Under the pieces are notes generated by a model that saw nothing but the letters and a program-made list of their open reading frames with translations, was not told where the DNA came from and ran no database searches. A DNA stretch of 64,000 bases, taken from NCBI GenBank assembly GCA_013423325.1, contig BLJB01000126.1:186001-250000 (forward strand), written 5' to 3'. Made by a program: the position numbers and the translations under genes. The stretch's first letter is position 1, and every line of letters starts with the position of its first letter. The DNA is from Usnea hakonensis. Its lineage: Eukaryota > Ascomycota > Lecanoromycetes > Lecanorales > Parmeliaceae. Shown in pieces: positions 45,347 to 56,280 of this stretch.

Positions 45347-47497
45347 TTATATCCTGACTATATCCACCCTTGCTCTGTCGAACAGGTTATGGCTTATCAT
45401 TGTTCCTTCGGCCTGCTCGCGCTCTCGTTCCTCGCTTGTGACTTTTCTTGGGTGGAATGCCAATTGTGCGTAAGTGCCGGCCGCCTTGCGTTTGGATAGT
45501 GGGCCTGGGTTGATTACTAGGACGCTTTCAACGACCTAGAATGCGGTCAGCTTTGTCTCGCCAGAGAGTTTTTGGTGGTATCTTCCCACCTTTGCAAAAG
45601 GCGACAGCGCACTCGGGGTAATCAGCATATCCGGCCGCGCGTTTAGCCACTCTCCCAGCTTTAGATAGCTGATATCCATCGGCATACCAGTTGCGATACC
45701 CTCCTCCGTACCCGTCTTGGGCAAGCTGGTACGATCAGCAGGTGGGAACAGGGGAAAGAAGTGGCGTTGCTGGATGAGATGTTTGGATAGCCGTGCCATG
45801 AGATCACCCTCTTTCGTTCTTCCAACTTTGACTTCTTCGCGTCGGAGGTCCCAGAGGACGTCCTGTGCTGATATGCCTACAACAATCTCGTTTAGAGAGA
45901 CGGTCACGGGGTTGGTCACGACTTTTGCTTGCTTCGGGAGACCCAAAACTCTCTTGTCGAACGGTTCTTGTGGCCATGAGACGTGCTTGTTGACTAGGTC
46001 TCGCACTGAAGGAACGAGTATGATTGTTATGTTCGGTACTTGCAGAGCGAGTTGACGAATTGGGGCACCGACTAAGATTCTAAAGACATCATTCAGCGTG
46101 GCTTTGTCCGGCTCGATGCTGGGATCGTCTGGAAGGTCAAAGTCGCCAGACGCGAGTAGCGGATGTTCAAGGTCTAGGATTGGCCCCACCATAATCAGGA
46201 CGTCTGCAGATGATTCGGCTGCTTTCTCGCACAGGGTTTGCAGTGGTTCGAATGCAAGGTTGTCATCTGCTGTATAAGGACCTGAAGAGACAAGGATATT
46301 AAGAGCATTTGCAGCATTCTCCGAACCATCTTCTTCGACCCCTAGCCGTTCATTCAAGGCATCCATAGTTGAAGGTAGGGAGGCAGCTGGCGGCAGGAGA
46401 GGCAGCTCAAGCACTTCCTTAACGGAAAAGTAATTGCCAGATGCATTGATGCCACGGACCGCAACGATTTGTCCGGCAAAGAACTCATGTGACACCAGTT
46501 CGACGTTGAGAGGTACTCGTATTCCAGCGCCTGTCCGTCTCGACGTCTCAAGCAATAGTGAAGATGCGTTGAGCCTTCCTTCAAGAGCGTCTGACGCGAT
46601 TCTCCCCACAGCAACAATCTCGCTTGTGGCCTGATTTGTTGCGTTTCCAAATGCTGAGTCCTCTAGATTGTGATGGGTCTGTATTAGAGATTGAAATTCA
46701 TCTATCCGATCGTCCAGGACTTCAGATGCTTCGGAAAGGTGCATTGCCATTGGCTTATAGGAGAATTTCTTTAGATCGGTATTGGCGGTCAGTCTGACGC
46801 GCGACTCGGCTGGGGGAGCGATCGGAGCTTCGCAGACGCTCAAGTGCGAATTGAGGGTTTCGATAATCTGGCCTTTGTTCTGACGCTCTGAGAATGCAAC
46901 ACTCCTTTGAATTTATAAGCGGTCACGCTACTTTCGCGTATGCTCGATGACTTACTGGACGTTATTTGGGGTGCCGTTGGTCTTGGCATCACTCGGGGAG
47001 CTCATGCCCTCAGCCTTGTTAAATTTGGGAACTGCTGGTGTGTCGAAAGCAGCTTTCCTCTTCGTCGCGCCATTGGTAGAGCGTTGCGGTATTGGAGTAT
47101 TTGGCACGATACCATCCAGCCTGTCGTCAATCAGTAACAAACCCATTACTTTTCTCGGGTCCACTAACATGCCAAACACATCGTCCGCCTTCCCAGTACT
47201 TCTTGGGGTCGCATATGCGCCCCTCTTGTCCACACTGCGAACATGGGCTTTTCCGCGTGACTCTCGCTCTAGTATCTCCTGCAAGTCTTTCTTAAATGCT
47301 CGGGCGGTGGGTAGGTCGAGCTTCGTCTGCTCCGACCCCATCTTCATGCTGTAGGACTCCCATTTGTAGGACAGCTCTTGCGGGGAAATCGAGTGGAGGC
47401 GGAGTACGGATTGGAGCTCGCCCAGCACATCGGGAGGCAGCTCAGTCACGGGTGGTATAGTGAACAGCTCGTTGAGTTCCGCTTTGGTGGACGTCAT
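45347..47497 (-). CDS. POL12: DNA polymerase alpha subunit B
   Basis: Regulatory B subunit of the DNA polymerase alpha-primase complex, acting at replication initiation in the nucleus. Exons in transcript order 47497-46956, 46904-45590 and 45535-45347; 681 residues with phases closing. N-terminal helical domain (MTSTKAELNELFTIPP) binds other replication factors in homologues; a disordered linker with PRSTGKADDVFGML and NTPIPQRSTNGATKRK follows. OB fold region around RIASDALEGRLN and GQIVAVRGINASG. The inactivated phosphodiesterase domain has VLIMVGPILDLEHPL, PNITIILVPSVRDL and ITPSALSPFAKV; the last intron joins SPFAK to VVESVLVINPG, then LSKRKAAGTYAQL. The start is the first ATG. Family assignment is firm. 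Confidence 0.93.
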
Positions 47498-47848
47498 CTT
47501 TGCCTTCTCATTAACGGTGCAAGTAGCAGAAAAGAATCAATTCAGAGGCTCGAGATGAAGAGACGCGACAAGTCGCGTTCATTCGCGCGCTCGCCTCGGC
47601 TCTCCAAATCTTTGCCCTAACCCTTATCTTATCTATCTACCTTTCTTTAAAGTAGGTAAGTACTTAGGGACTAGCAAATCAAACAACAAAGCCTTTCTCC
47701 TAACCCCAGAGATATCGAATATAGTCTCTGGGGTATGAAACTGGGAATTGTCAACTGGACAAGTGTCTAGCTGTTCAAGACCTCGCAAAGCTCGAGGCAC
47801 TCTCAATTGACCTCAAATTCAATCACAATGCCTCCAGATGTTCGTCCC
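47498..47848. other. Intergenic region upstream of POL12
   Basis: About 350 bases containing the POL12 promoter and the 3' end of the DUF7580 gene. The sequence CGACAAGTCGCGTTCATTCG... near 47568 contains CGCG, which could act as an MCB-like (ACGCGT-related) element, but the full motif is not present. Confidence 0.45.
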
Positions 47849-49697
47849 CTAGCTATCCCATATAAGCAGTGGCTCAACAATCTCCCTGTATACCGCCACT
47901 CTAAAATCGGGATCCTCCCAGCTGGTATGATAGAGGTCGAAAACACAAGGTCTAAGACAGATACCGACGACCTTCTGATAATTCGGTAAGAGCTTCCCTT
48001 TAAGAGTTTGGAACCATTGAATAGAATATTGCAGCCGGATATATTTGTCTTGAGTCTGAGAAGGATCTTTGAGATTTCTAGTGGTATACAGCCAGCTTTC
48101 GAAAGTCATCGTTGTCCAAATCTCGAGCAACAGAATGCCGAGCTCCATTAGAACCAGCTCTGGATCGTTCTCTGGAATCGCCTGGGTTGTTTCGTTTGGC
48201 TTCTCAAGGAAGTGTTGCAAAATGAAGGGATGTTCGACATCAATTCCAGAGACAGCTCGTGTCTGCACGAAGAAGTGGATGGCATTTTTTGTCCAAGATC
48301 TTCGCAGCCAAGGGGTGAGGTTGTACTGGAGTATGGAAGATGCCAGGTTCACGGCAAGCTTGATGCGATCGTCCGGCTCCATTTGCCTGCGTTCTTCTAG
48401 AAATACGTCTAAACTCATAGTACGCCCGCCCACTAGCGCAGGCTGTAAGAAATTTTCTGGTGGGTCCTGGCGCCAAAGAAGCCGATTGTCGCTCGACAGC
48501 CGAAGCACACGTGGTTGGACATCAGGAAGAGTCTTGCAAATAGTTTTTATCTCGATCGGTACCGACTCATCCAGAGGTGGAACCTGACTAGAGGTGACAA
48601 GTATGTCTGGAAGTGCTGACCAGGTAACCGACTTCCCCTGTGAAGATTTTGACCTTTACACAGATCCACGGTCAATTTATATGCAGCTGCGTATGAGCAG
48701 AGAAATTCCAACTTACAACGTATTGCGAGGAATATATTGACTGTCTTCCTCAAGCGTCAAAATCGAAGTTTCGTACCACGAAACATGTTCCTGAGCGGCT
48801 TGTTCTTGCCATGAAAATAGAATAGTGAACCTGACCACGGTTTTACCACCCCTCAGCGCTATGTGCTGGGCGTGAGATGCTTCCTGACACCGAGACTCGA
48901 GACAAAGCATGGCTCCGTGTCTCTCATGACATTGTCCACCCCAACCACACTCAATTGCGGAGAACAAACCATTGGCATGCTTCCGCACCTTGTGTAGGGA
49001 ACTTGCTATACGATTTTGCTTGGCCTGGTGCGGCTCCTTGTTCAGCCTCTGGATTTGATGCAGATCCTCGTTGTCATCTACAAAGTCTTTAAGGGTCAAT
49101 GCTGAGTCGCTCAACTCCTTCAGTAAATCATCGATGCTTGCCTCGCTCATGACAAAAGCCAATCTCTGACTAAAATGGTAATCACCTTGGTCGGGCTTAT
49201 TGGCTTCCACTAAAGCCTTGAGGTCATTCCTGTTTGCCTGGATCGATCTCAGCGACAGAGCGCCGGGGATTCGTCACGATCTTACTTACCCGGGGAGGCC
49301 TAAGGATACCAACAAATTTTTCCGCAATTTCCTCAAGGTACATCTCGTATAGACGGAGGGTGCCTTGGAAAGCCTCGAATGCACCACCAGGCTCTAAGTA
49401 TGCCTTGATCTTTTCTCCGATTTCGCCTTTCCAGAGCACGTCATTGTAGTCCCCTGAAAATTTGATGAGATCCTCATTCGGGGCTGCTCGCCCAATTAAT
49501 TTGGCTAGGTTTAAATGCAACGATGCACTTTGACCCTTGAGCCGTAGCCTTAATCTTTCCACCTTTGCTTTATATCTCTTTTGTTTGAAGCCGAGAACGA
49601 TTCCGGTCTTTTCGAGCCCCTTCTTATATACCGATAGAGCTTCGATAAGCAGGGGCAAGACAGCCAAGACAAGGCCGGCTGCTTCAACTCCAGACAT
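47849..49697 (-). CDS. DUF7580-domain fungal protein
   Basis: Member of a large fungal family (DUF7580). Exons in transcript order 49697-49290, 49237-48717, 48653-47849; 577 residues, phases closing. N-terminal hydrophobic helix SGVEAAGLVLAVLPLLIEAL resembles the first helix of many fungal NLR/prion-type N-terminal domains. A helical segment follows (YKAKVERLRLRLKGQSAS, LYEMYLEEIAEKFVGIL), then LHKVRKHANGLFSAIECGWGG. The C-terminal kinase-like half has RIKLAVNLASSILQYNLTPWL, VLMELGILLLEIWT, and an end resembling the tail of degenerate kinase folds; no catalytic HRD/DFG pair is apparent. The role is unknown. It is divergent from the C2H2 gene at 49861 with about 160 bases between starts. Confidence 0.88.
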
Positions 49698-49860
49698 TTT
49701 ATGGGACTACTGTAACGGAGCGTGGTGGGCGTTGTTCCGAGTTGCGCGCATGCAGATGAGGCTGAGGCTGAGTATTTCGGGATACTTGGGTGCGGGGTAT
49801 TTTTGCATGATGGGCGGCATTCTCGGATTCAGTCAAGAACTGCAAGATTGGACAACAACC
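49698..49860. promoter_or_regulatory. Compact divergent promoter, DUF7580 / C2H2 genes
   Basis: About 160 bases separate the two proposed start codons, so both genes must share control elements. Earlier in-frame ATGs of the C2H2 gene (49807, 49810) lie inside it. Confidence 0.5.
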
Positions 49861-52336
49861 ATGACCAATTATCTTGACGAGAAAAGCCTAGCAACATATG
49901 GTCAGAGCGCTTTGGAGAAATTCCGGGCCGCTTATATCACGGTTGAAAACAATGAATCCGCAATTCCAGGGCAGCCTGATGCTGCGATGCTCAGGCAAGA
50001 GATGCAGCGATTCCAGCTTTGGGCCATCAATCTGGGGTTGTACCGTCACGATCACGGCTCTCTGGACTATCGGCTTAGGGATAACGAAGTTGTGAAGTCT
50101 TTTACCCGAGAGTTGCTGATAAATTTGGACGAGTCTCTCGAAGAGAGTGTGTCTTCGTAATTTCATGCGGAACAGGTACTGATTGAAAGACAGTCAAAGA
50201 TATCTTCAGCGCTGAGGATCAAGATCACTTTTCTATGTCTTCGGAAATGCTGAGTCCAAATGCAGTGATAGAGGAAATTGACGAGTCATCAAGTCCGAGT
50301 AGTGATCGAGAGCATTCTGCTAGCCTCATCACGATGGGACCTTTGAATGACGCTGACGATGGGAACGAGTCAATGCTTGTTCTGCATCTAGAAGACGTGA
50401 CAGAAGCAATCAACCAAATGTATAACCTTGCAGCCCAGATACGCAGTCCTAAATCGAGGAATGTTCGCACTGATGTTGATCTCTACAAAGAGGTGGCTGG
50501 TGATATCAAGTCTGAGTACATCAAGATGAGGAAGAGGGCAGAATTGCAGGGCATTGAACAAATTTTACTGCAATCTCGAAAGTCGTTGATTGAGTCTCAT
50601 AAGCAGAAAGAAGAGATAGTCCTAACCCCGGAGGATCATTTTCTCATAAAGCGTTTGCAACAAGCGAATCACACCCGCCGCCAGCAATTTGAGTATTGGG
50701 GAAGATCAAAGAGTCGATCCATTCAAGCTGCATTCAAGGCCGTCGATGCCCTACCCAACTCCAGAAGTCAAGATAGAAGGCTTGAAAAAATCCTCACACA
50801 CGACACTCCATCCTTGACTCAACACTCTCAGGTTACACCATCAGTACTATCTTCCGTTCCAGCGCTTCCCAAAAACTTCGTCCTGAAGGACAGCAAGTCT
50901 ACGTACTCGGGGACGAGCCGAAGTCTCACTGTTCATGGACCCTCAGGTGAAAAGGTGGATTGGCCGAAAGCACCTGTCCCCAGCCCCTTGAAAGGGGACT
51001 TTGAGTGTCCATTCTGTTTTTATCTGTGTACTCCAAGACACTATGAAAATGTTGCTTGGAGGTACGTGTGCCGTCTCAATATGCTCGAACAAGTCGAAAG
51101 CTAACAACTGGGAGCAGATCACACCTCAAACATGACCTTCGACCATACGTGTGCACATACGGTCAGTGTCCCGAACCAAACGTGCTATACGATAGCTGGG
51201 AAGAGTGGACACGCCATGAGCAATGGATGCATCAGCAAAGGATATGGCGATGCTTGGAGCATCCTCAGCATGAATTTGTCCACCTTGCTGCTTATGAAGA
51301 TCATGTGAGGGTGTACCATGCGGAATCTGCGCATCAAATACTTTCCCCCGAGCTCCTGAAATTCCAAGAGTCTGTCTCCCAAGAGTGCGATAGGCCTTGC
51401 CCGTTTTGTCGGCGTGATTTTGAGCAACCACACGATATGCAACAACATCTCGCAGGTCACCTCGAAATCATCGCGCTGCTCTCTCTGCCCAACTTAAATG
51501 CCATTGAAAATGATTCTGAAGCAGGAAAGGTCGAGTCAAACGAAGCCAATCGTAATTACGCAGAGTCTAAGGCAGATGACTTTGACCGCACCATACCCCT
51601 GGTCTTTCACGATAACGACGAGTCGGAAGCCATTCCTCTCGCGACGAACACAGACACAGAGCTCTTTGAACTTGGTCTCAAAGCTGAGAATGTTTTATTT
51701 GAAAATAGGAATGAAACTACCATTGAGGCTCATGGAACTTATTCAAGGGAGATAGTCGGTAAATGGCTGTTTGGATTGCAGTATGAAGAACTTAGTAATA
51801 CAGGGGACTGGCAGCCAATCCTTATCGAGAATGACAATTCTATTGATGCTGTCGAATCTCCCGATTCCACTGAAGAAGAGAAAGGCAGCACCCATCATTG
51901 GTTATCAGATCTATGGTCCCAGAGCAGACCAGCAACGCTCTTGGAAGATACGGGACAATCATCAGTACTTTTTGGGCCGCACATGCCAGGATCTGTGGCT
52001 CGTTTGTCAGAAGAATCGTTCATGAATTTGCTCGAATTGCCATTAGAAAACGGCGATTTTCTAGTGAGGATATATTATCGCTCTCACGATGCACGGTCCA
52101 GGATTTCCTGCCATATAGTACGGCCCCCTCGTTTACGAGATTGTGACCTACCTCTGGTATCATTGTTGCTTGAAAGAAACGGTCAACTCTTAATACTTCA
52201 TCATCTCGGTACAAAAAACAATCTTTGGGCTTGTCTCAAATTTGAAACTTACGAAAGTACGTTCGTCTACCACTGTTCCATTTGCCCTTGGTTTGTTGCT
52301 TTGAGAGCGGCGGGCATTGCTGAATGCTCGCCTTGA
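49861..52336 (+). CDS. C2H2-type zinc-finger fungal protein
   Basis: Exons 49861-50146, 50194-51061 and 51118-52336; 790 residues, phases closing. N-terminal helical domain (SALEKFRAAYITVE...FQLWAINLGLYR, HGSLDYRLRD) is typical of an expanded fungal family. A disordered, Ser-rich segment follows. The zinc-finger block is FECPFCFYLCTPRHYENVAW, SHLKHDLRPYVCTYGQCPEP, then WTRHEQWMHQQRIWRC, HDFVHL-like, and CPFCRRDFEQPHDMQQHLAGH, the order CC..H..C..C..H..H..C seen in these proteins. The C-terminal third contains GFVRIYY-like strands (FLVRIYYRSHDARSRISCH), a possible SH2-like or effector fold. The start could also be 49807 or 49810. Function unknown; homologues often sit near NLR-like genes. Confidence 0.85.
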
Positions 52337-52393
52337 TGCAAAATCTAGGAGGCCGCAAAAAGTGACAGTCCATGGGTTGCATTCATCTAGCTA

Positions 52394-53031
52394 ATGAAGA
52401 ATCAAGGGCTTGTGTTGTTTCACTGTTCATTCCTAGCTTTGAGATCTGAGGATCTCAAAGAACCTGTGGACACAATACTAGATCATGAATTAGATGAGGA
52501 AAAAGAATTGTTTGCGGGGTGAGTGCAAGCACTACGAACTCTTTTATCAGATGCTAATAATTATCAGGCGTATTGTGGACGACCATTACGAGCACGCTCT
52601 TCGACTGTTCCGCGAACAAGACACTGGTGTTGTAAGACTGCAGGCTTCGGTACATTCGGGTAAACTCAAAAGGAAACCAATATGGACAGCATTTATCACC
52701 CATCAAATACTCTCTCCTACATGGTTATCGCGCGACAGCCCAAGAGTGGTCCATCTCGCAGATCTACAGCTGTATATCTTCACAGAAGAATATAATCCTC
52801 CGAAGCAGTCAGGCGGCCACTTTGAATTGACATTCATAGGGTCAGCGGGTAAAGCACCAATCTCTATTAGCCTCATTATCAATGCTAATTGGATCAGATG
52901 CTGCGGAATTCGTATCTAACATTAAGAAGCTTACGAAAGGACTTTCTTCGAGGATGGAGAAGAGAAGAGGGGTTATGGGAGGAAATGGGGGAGAGGCAAT
53001 TGAGCAGGGCAAGGGGTTGGATGATGTGTGA
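52394..53031 (+). CDS. Small fungal protein, 179 residues, of an expanded family
   Basis: Exons 52394-52518, 52568-52848 and 52898-53031 give 179 residues; donors GTGAGT and GTAAAG, branch points CTAAT, phases closing. N-terminus MKNQGLVLFHCSFLALRSED, then a core ELFAGRIVDDHYEHALRLF, GVVRLQASVHSGKLKRKPIW, TAFITHQILSPTWL, LQLYIFTEEYNPPKQSGGHF, ELTFIGSADAAEFVSNIKK. I recall similar fungal hypothetical proteins with the MKNQGLVLxHC start and a RILDDG motif, often found as C-terminal parts of longer proteins. Only 57 bases separate it from the C2H2 stop, so the two could be read as one transcript or once formed one gene. Confidence 0.75.
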
Positions 53032-53906
53032 TGTACGGATCGGGATTCGGCAACGTACTGTCCTGGTGCGATGATTGTCATGGGTGGTGGTATGTATGCT
53101 TGCGGGTGCGGGTGCTGTGATCGAGTCTTCTCTCTTCCCAGAATGCAGATGAGTGTGAAGTCCCCATCAATACCCTCATTTTCCTCACCTATAAACCTAT
53201 TCCCAAACCCCTCCCTCCCCCACCCCCCACACTCATCGCCCCCTACTTATCCCATCGTCCGGTAGGGTTCAATATTCAGGGGTAAACGTAAAAACAGACC
53301 CTTTTTTTAACTCACTGCGCTTTATTAACAATCACTTTTATAGGAAAATAGTCAATACTAAACCTGTTCTTCTTCTTAGGAAGATCTATAACTTTATATT
53401 ATTTAAAAGTTTGATCTATAAATATTATTTTAGAAAATTCAATATACCGCCAAAAGATATTTTGGTGTGCTGCCATGCTTTATTGAACCCAATCCACCGG
53501 ACGATGGGACACACCCAACATGACAACACAACCCTGCTTTGCTTTCACACTACTGGAAGTGTATTGAGCTCCCCTCTTTTAATTTTATTTTCATCGTGGG
53601 GGAGGGAGGGAGGGAGTGGGGAGAGTAGGTAGCTGTTTTTTGTTTTGGGTGAAGGGTTGGAGCGGAGCGGAGAAATGGTTTGAGGCCGGGAGGGGGGGAG
53701 AGGGGGATGGGGATGAGGAGAGGGGGGTTGGGAATTGGGTAGGCAGAAGAAATTCTAGAGAAAGATGCGTGGAGTTTGTTTAGAAGAGCTTTTTTGTGTT
53801 TATGAGGGTGGGAAATAAAATTGGGTTTCAGCGTAATGATTTTCTCTCTCTCTCTCTCTCTCATCGAGTCTCATAAAATGCTCCAAGGACGGTAGTCAGT
53901 CCCCCT
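53032..53906. other. Low-complexity intergenic region
   Basis: About 875 bases of simple sequence: a pyrimidine-rich C-run zone (53190-53250), an AT-rich part (53300-53460), G-rich purine tracts (53595-53745) and a CT dinucleotide repeat (53843-53862). No gene is seen. Confidence 0.6.
53843..53862. repeat. CT dinucleotide microsatellite
   Basis: A short TCTCTCTC repeat of about nine units at the 3' side of the downstream short-chain dehydrogenase gene. Confidence 0.8.
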
Positions 53907-55164
53907 TCAGAGATTCTGGAGAATCCCAGGCTGGATTTTCTCCAGCTTCGCTGCCAATTCCGCCCACACCCTCTTCTGCACCGCCCGGTCCTGCAACAGA
54001 GGCGATCGCCTAAGGAAAAAAAAAAACAACACCGTCAGCTTACTTTTCCCACTTCCCATTCCAATTCGTGAAGTGAAGAACTCACTCCCCAACAGCGCAA
54101 TCGTCCAAAAACTGCCCGTGCGTCTCCTGCCCTCCCTCGGCCGCATTGACAGTCGTCCTACTCCCCACCTCCGTCGACCGCGCGAAGAGCGCGCGGAAGA
54201 TTTTGAACGTAAGCAGTTTGAGACCGGACCATTCGCGCATGACTTCGGTGACGACCCAGCCCGGGTTGGAGTGGTTGATGACGATTTTCGGCTTGGGGGA
54301 TGCGCTGACGTGGGCGGCGATTTCTTGGATGGCGTACATTTCGAGGAGTTTGGAGAGGTTGTATCTGTTGGTTTTTGGGGGGTTAGGATGTTGGTTGGGA
54401 GGGTTGTGGGGGGGGGGGGGTGGAGTACCTGTCGTCCATGTTGGATTTTTGCTTGTCGGCGAGGGCGGCGAAGATGTGCTCTTCTTGGCGTTCGGGGAAT
54501 TGGGTCATCCAGTGGACGAAGGATGTTACGAAGACGAGGCTGGTGGGCGTTAGGTTGGGGTTTCGTTTTTGGGGGGAAGAGTGAGGGAGAGAGGGCTGGG
54601 GAAAAGGATACGAGAGCTGTTTGTCGCTGGAATATGCCGAAATCCAAATCGGGAATCCGGCGAAATGTTTACGTACCGTGGCAGTGTGTTGAATTTGGCG
54701 CCCGTCTCTCTCAACTTGGGCAGCAACAACAGCGAGTGCAGAACCGGACTGACGACATTCGTAGTGATGCTCGACTCATTATCCTCCATCATCGAGAAAT
54801 TGAACGTCACAATCCCCGCATTCTCTACGAGAATGTCAAGTCTCTCCAACCCCTGCGCACGCCTCGCGAAATCCTTGACAGACTCATACGACGCGAGATC
54901 GAGCTGCCACACTTCAATGACGCCCGTGCGTCCTGTGGATTTTTCGATGGATTCTTTCGCGGCCTCGCCTTTCTCGAGGTTGCGTACCGCGAGGATGACT
55001 TTGGCGGCGTCGAGACGCACGAAGTGGCGCGAGGCTTCGAGACCGAGGCCGGCGTTGCTGCCTGTGACGATGATGGTTTGGTTGGTGTACTTTTTGGTGG
55101 GGTAGGGGGGGCGGAAGAAGAGCTGGGAGCGCAAGAAGGCAATGGGGGATTGCATGTCGGGCAT
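53907..55164 (-). CDS. Short-chain dehydrogenase/reductase, retinol dehydrogenase-like
   Basis: NAD(P)-dependent SDR of the fungal retinol-dehydrogenase-like group. Exons in transcript order 55164-54677, 54539-54429, 54364-54086, 54009-53907; 326 residues with closing phases. The N-terminal tail (FLRSQLFFRPPYP) precedes the cofactor loop IIVTGSNAGLGLEASRH (about residue 30), the RNL arginine after the second strand, WQLDLASYESV, and the structural LVENAGI. The catalytic pair is YNLSK (R-YNLSKLLEMY across an intron); INHSNPGWVVTEV is the usual post-catalytic loop. The end (TEVGSRTTVNAAEGGQETHG) is also family-typical. Introns carry long C- or A-runs. The substrate cannot be told. Confidence 0.9.
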
Positions 55165-55511
55165 CTTGACGGATTGATAGGGATCTTCTTTTTGATTGGA
55201 TTTTGATATATGGACAAGGGAGAATGGTGGTGATGGTGATGAGGTTCGGGTTTTGGAATTTGGCTTTTGAGGCAAGGAGAGCGATGGAGATTTTTGATCT
55301 TTTGATACTTGCACTGGTTGGAGAACAAGACGGTCTATATATACTATACTATACTATACTATACTATACATTGACTATTTCAGCTTTGAAATTAAAGGAT
55401 TGGTTAATCGCACAGAATGATTACCAATTGTAGATATTAGTATCAGATTTTCAATCTTGGTTTTCGTCCGATCTTGCATTCGTGCGACCGACACTAAATT
55501 GCTTTATTAAT
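55165..55511. other. Promoter side of the SDR gene with pentanucleotide repeat
   Basis: About 350 bases. TATAC/ACTAT tandem repeats of six or so units occupy about 55336-55368. The rest is AT-rich. Confidence 0.6.
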
Positions 55512-56280
55512 CGTATATACCCGGAAGTGCAATCTACTGGGAAATGCAATGTTAGGGTTAGGGCTAGAGATAAAAAACCTCTATCAGTATATATAAAGAC
55601 ATAAGCGCCAAGACTCAGCCGACCAATCATAAAATCGGATGCGCTTCCTATTTGGGACTCTTGGCGCTAAGTAAGCACGGCGAAAAAAGTGGCCGCGACT
55701 ATTAAAACTCCCCTTTTCACTAAAAAAAATTACAATTCGAATTTTTTTATTCCCTATCTATATAATTTTTTTATAGTTTCTATACTTATAGAGCGTTATT
55801 TGCGCTTTCTAATAATATAAAAATTATTTGAATCGGTTTAGTATATATGTCTATATTATTTTTTAAAAGATCTACCTCCCGGAGGGCCCCCGGAGGGAGG
55901 GGGGTTCTAGAGGGTCTCCCCCTAGGAATTAATTAAAAATAAAGAAATTAGTACTAAATATAATTTTTTTTAATAGATCTATCTCCCCCTAGAGAACTTT
56001 CACACCAGAAATAACACGAAATTTTTTCGTGGGCCTATACTTATATCTTTATAAATACTTATTAAAATTTAATACAATTAAAGCAAATCAAGTATTAGAG
56101 TTCTAGAAATATAATTCTAAGTTTATTATAATATTATAAGTTATATATAGCTATTAATTCTATTATATTAGATCTATAAGGAAATACTAAGCGCGCTAGA
56201 CCTAAACTTAAGTAGCGTAAAAAGTAAGCCCTAGCCCTAACATTGCACTTCCTAGTAGATTGCACTTCCGGGTATATACG
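55512..56280. mobile_element. MITE-like AT-rich element with TTAGGG-bearing inverted ends
   Basis: Non-coding 769-bp element flanked by inverted repeats of about 55 bp. The left end (CGTATATACCCGGAAGTGCA, then ATCTACTGGGAAATGCAATG, TTAGGGTTAGGGCT) matches the reverse complement of the right end (56226-56280) with about three differences. Each end contains a nested direct repeat of GGAARTGCAAT and telomere-like TTAGGG units. The interior is very AT-rich except a short CCCGGAGGG-type island (about 55877-55905). With TA doublets bordering the terminal TATACCCGG, a Tc1/mariner-type MITE is likely. No transposase remnant is seen inside. Confidence 0.75.
55604..55668. repeat. Internal inverted repeat in the MITE
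   Basis: AGCGCCAAGA at 55604-55613 and its reverse complement TCTTGGCGCT at 55659-55668 form a 10-bp stem with a 45-base loop. Confidence 0.7.

Noticed and set aside
54073..55206. 377-codon plus-strand frame across the SDR gene
   Set aside because: Antisense shadow of the SDR exons; the minus strand has all SDR motifs and consensus introns.
55877..55905. CCCGGAGGG repeats as a CRISPR-like or tandem array
   Set aside because: Only two imperfect units; no spacers, and CRISPR arrays are not expected in a fungal nucleus.
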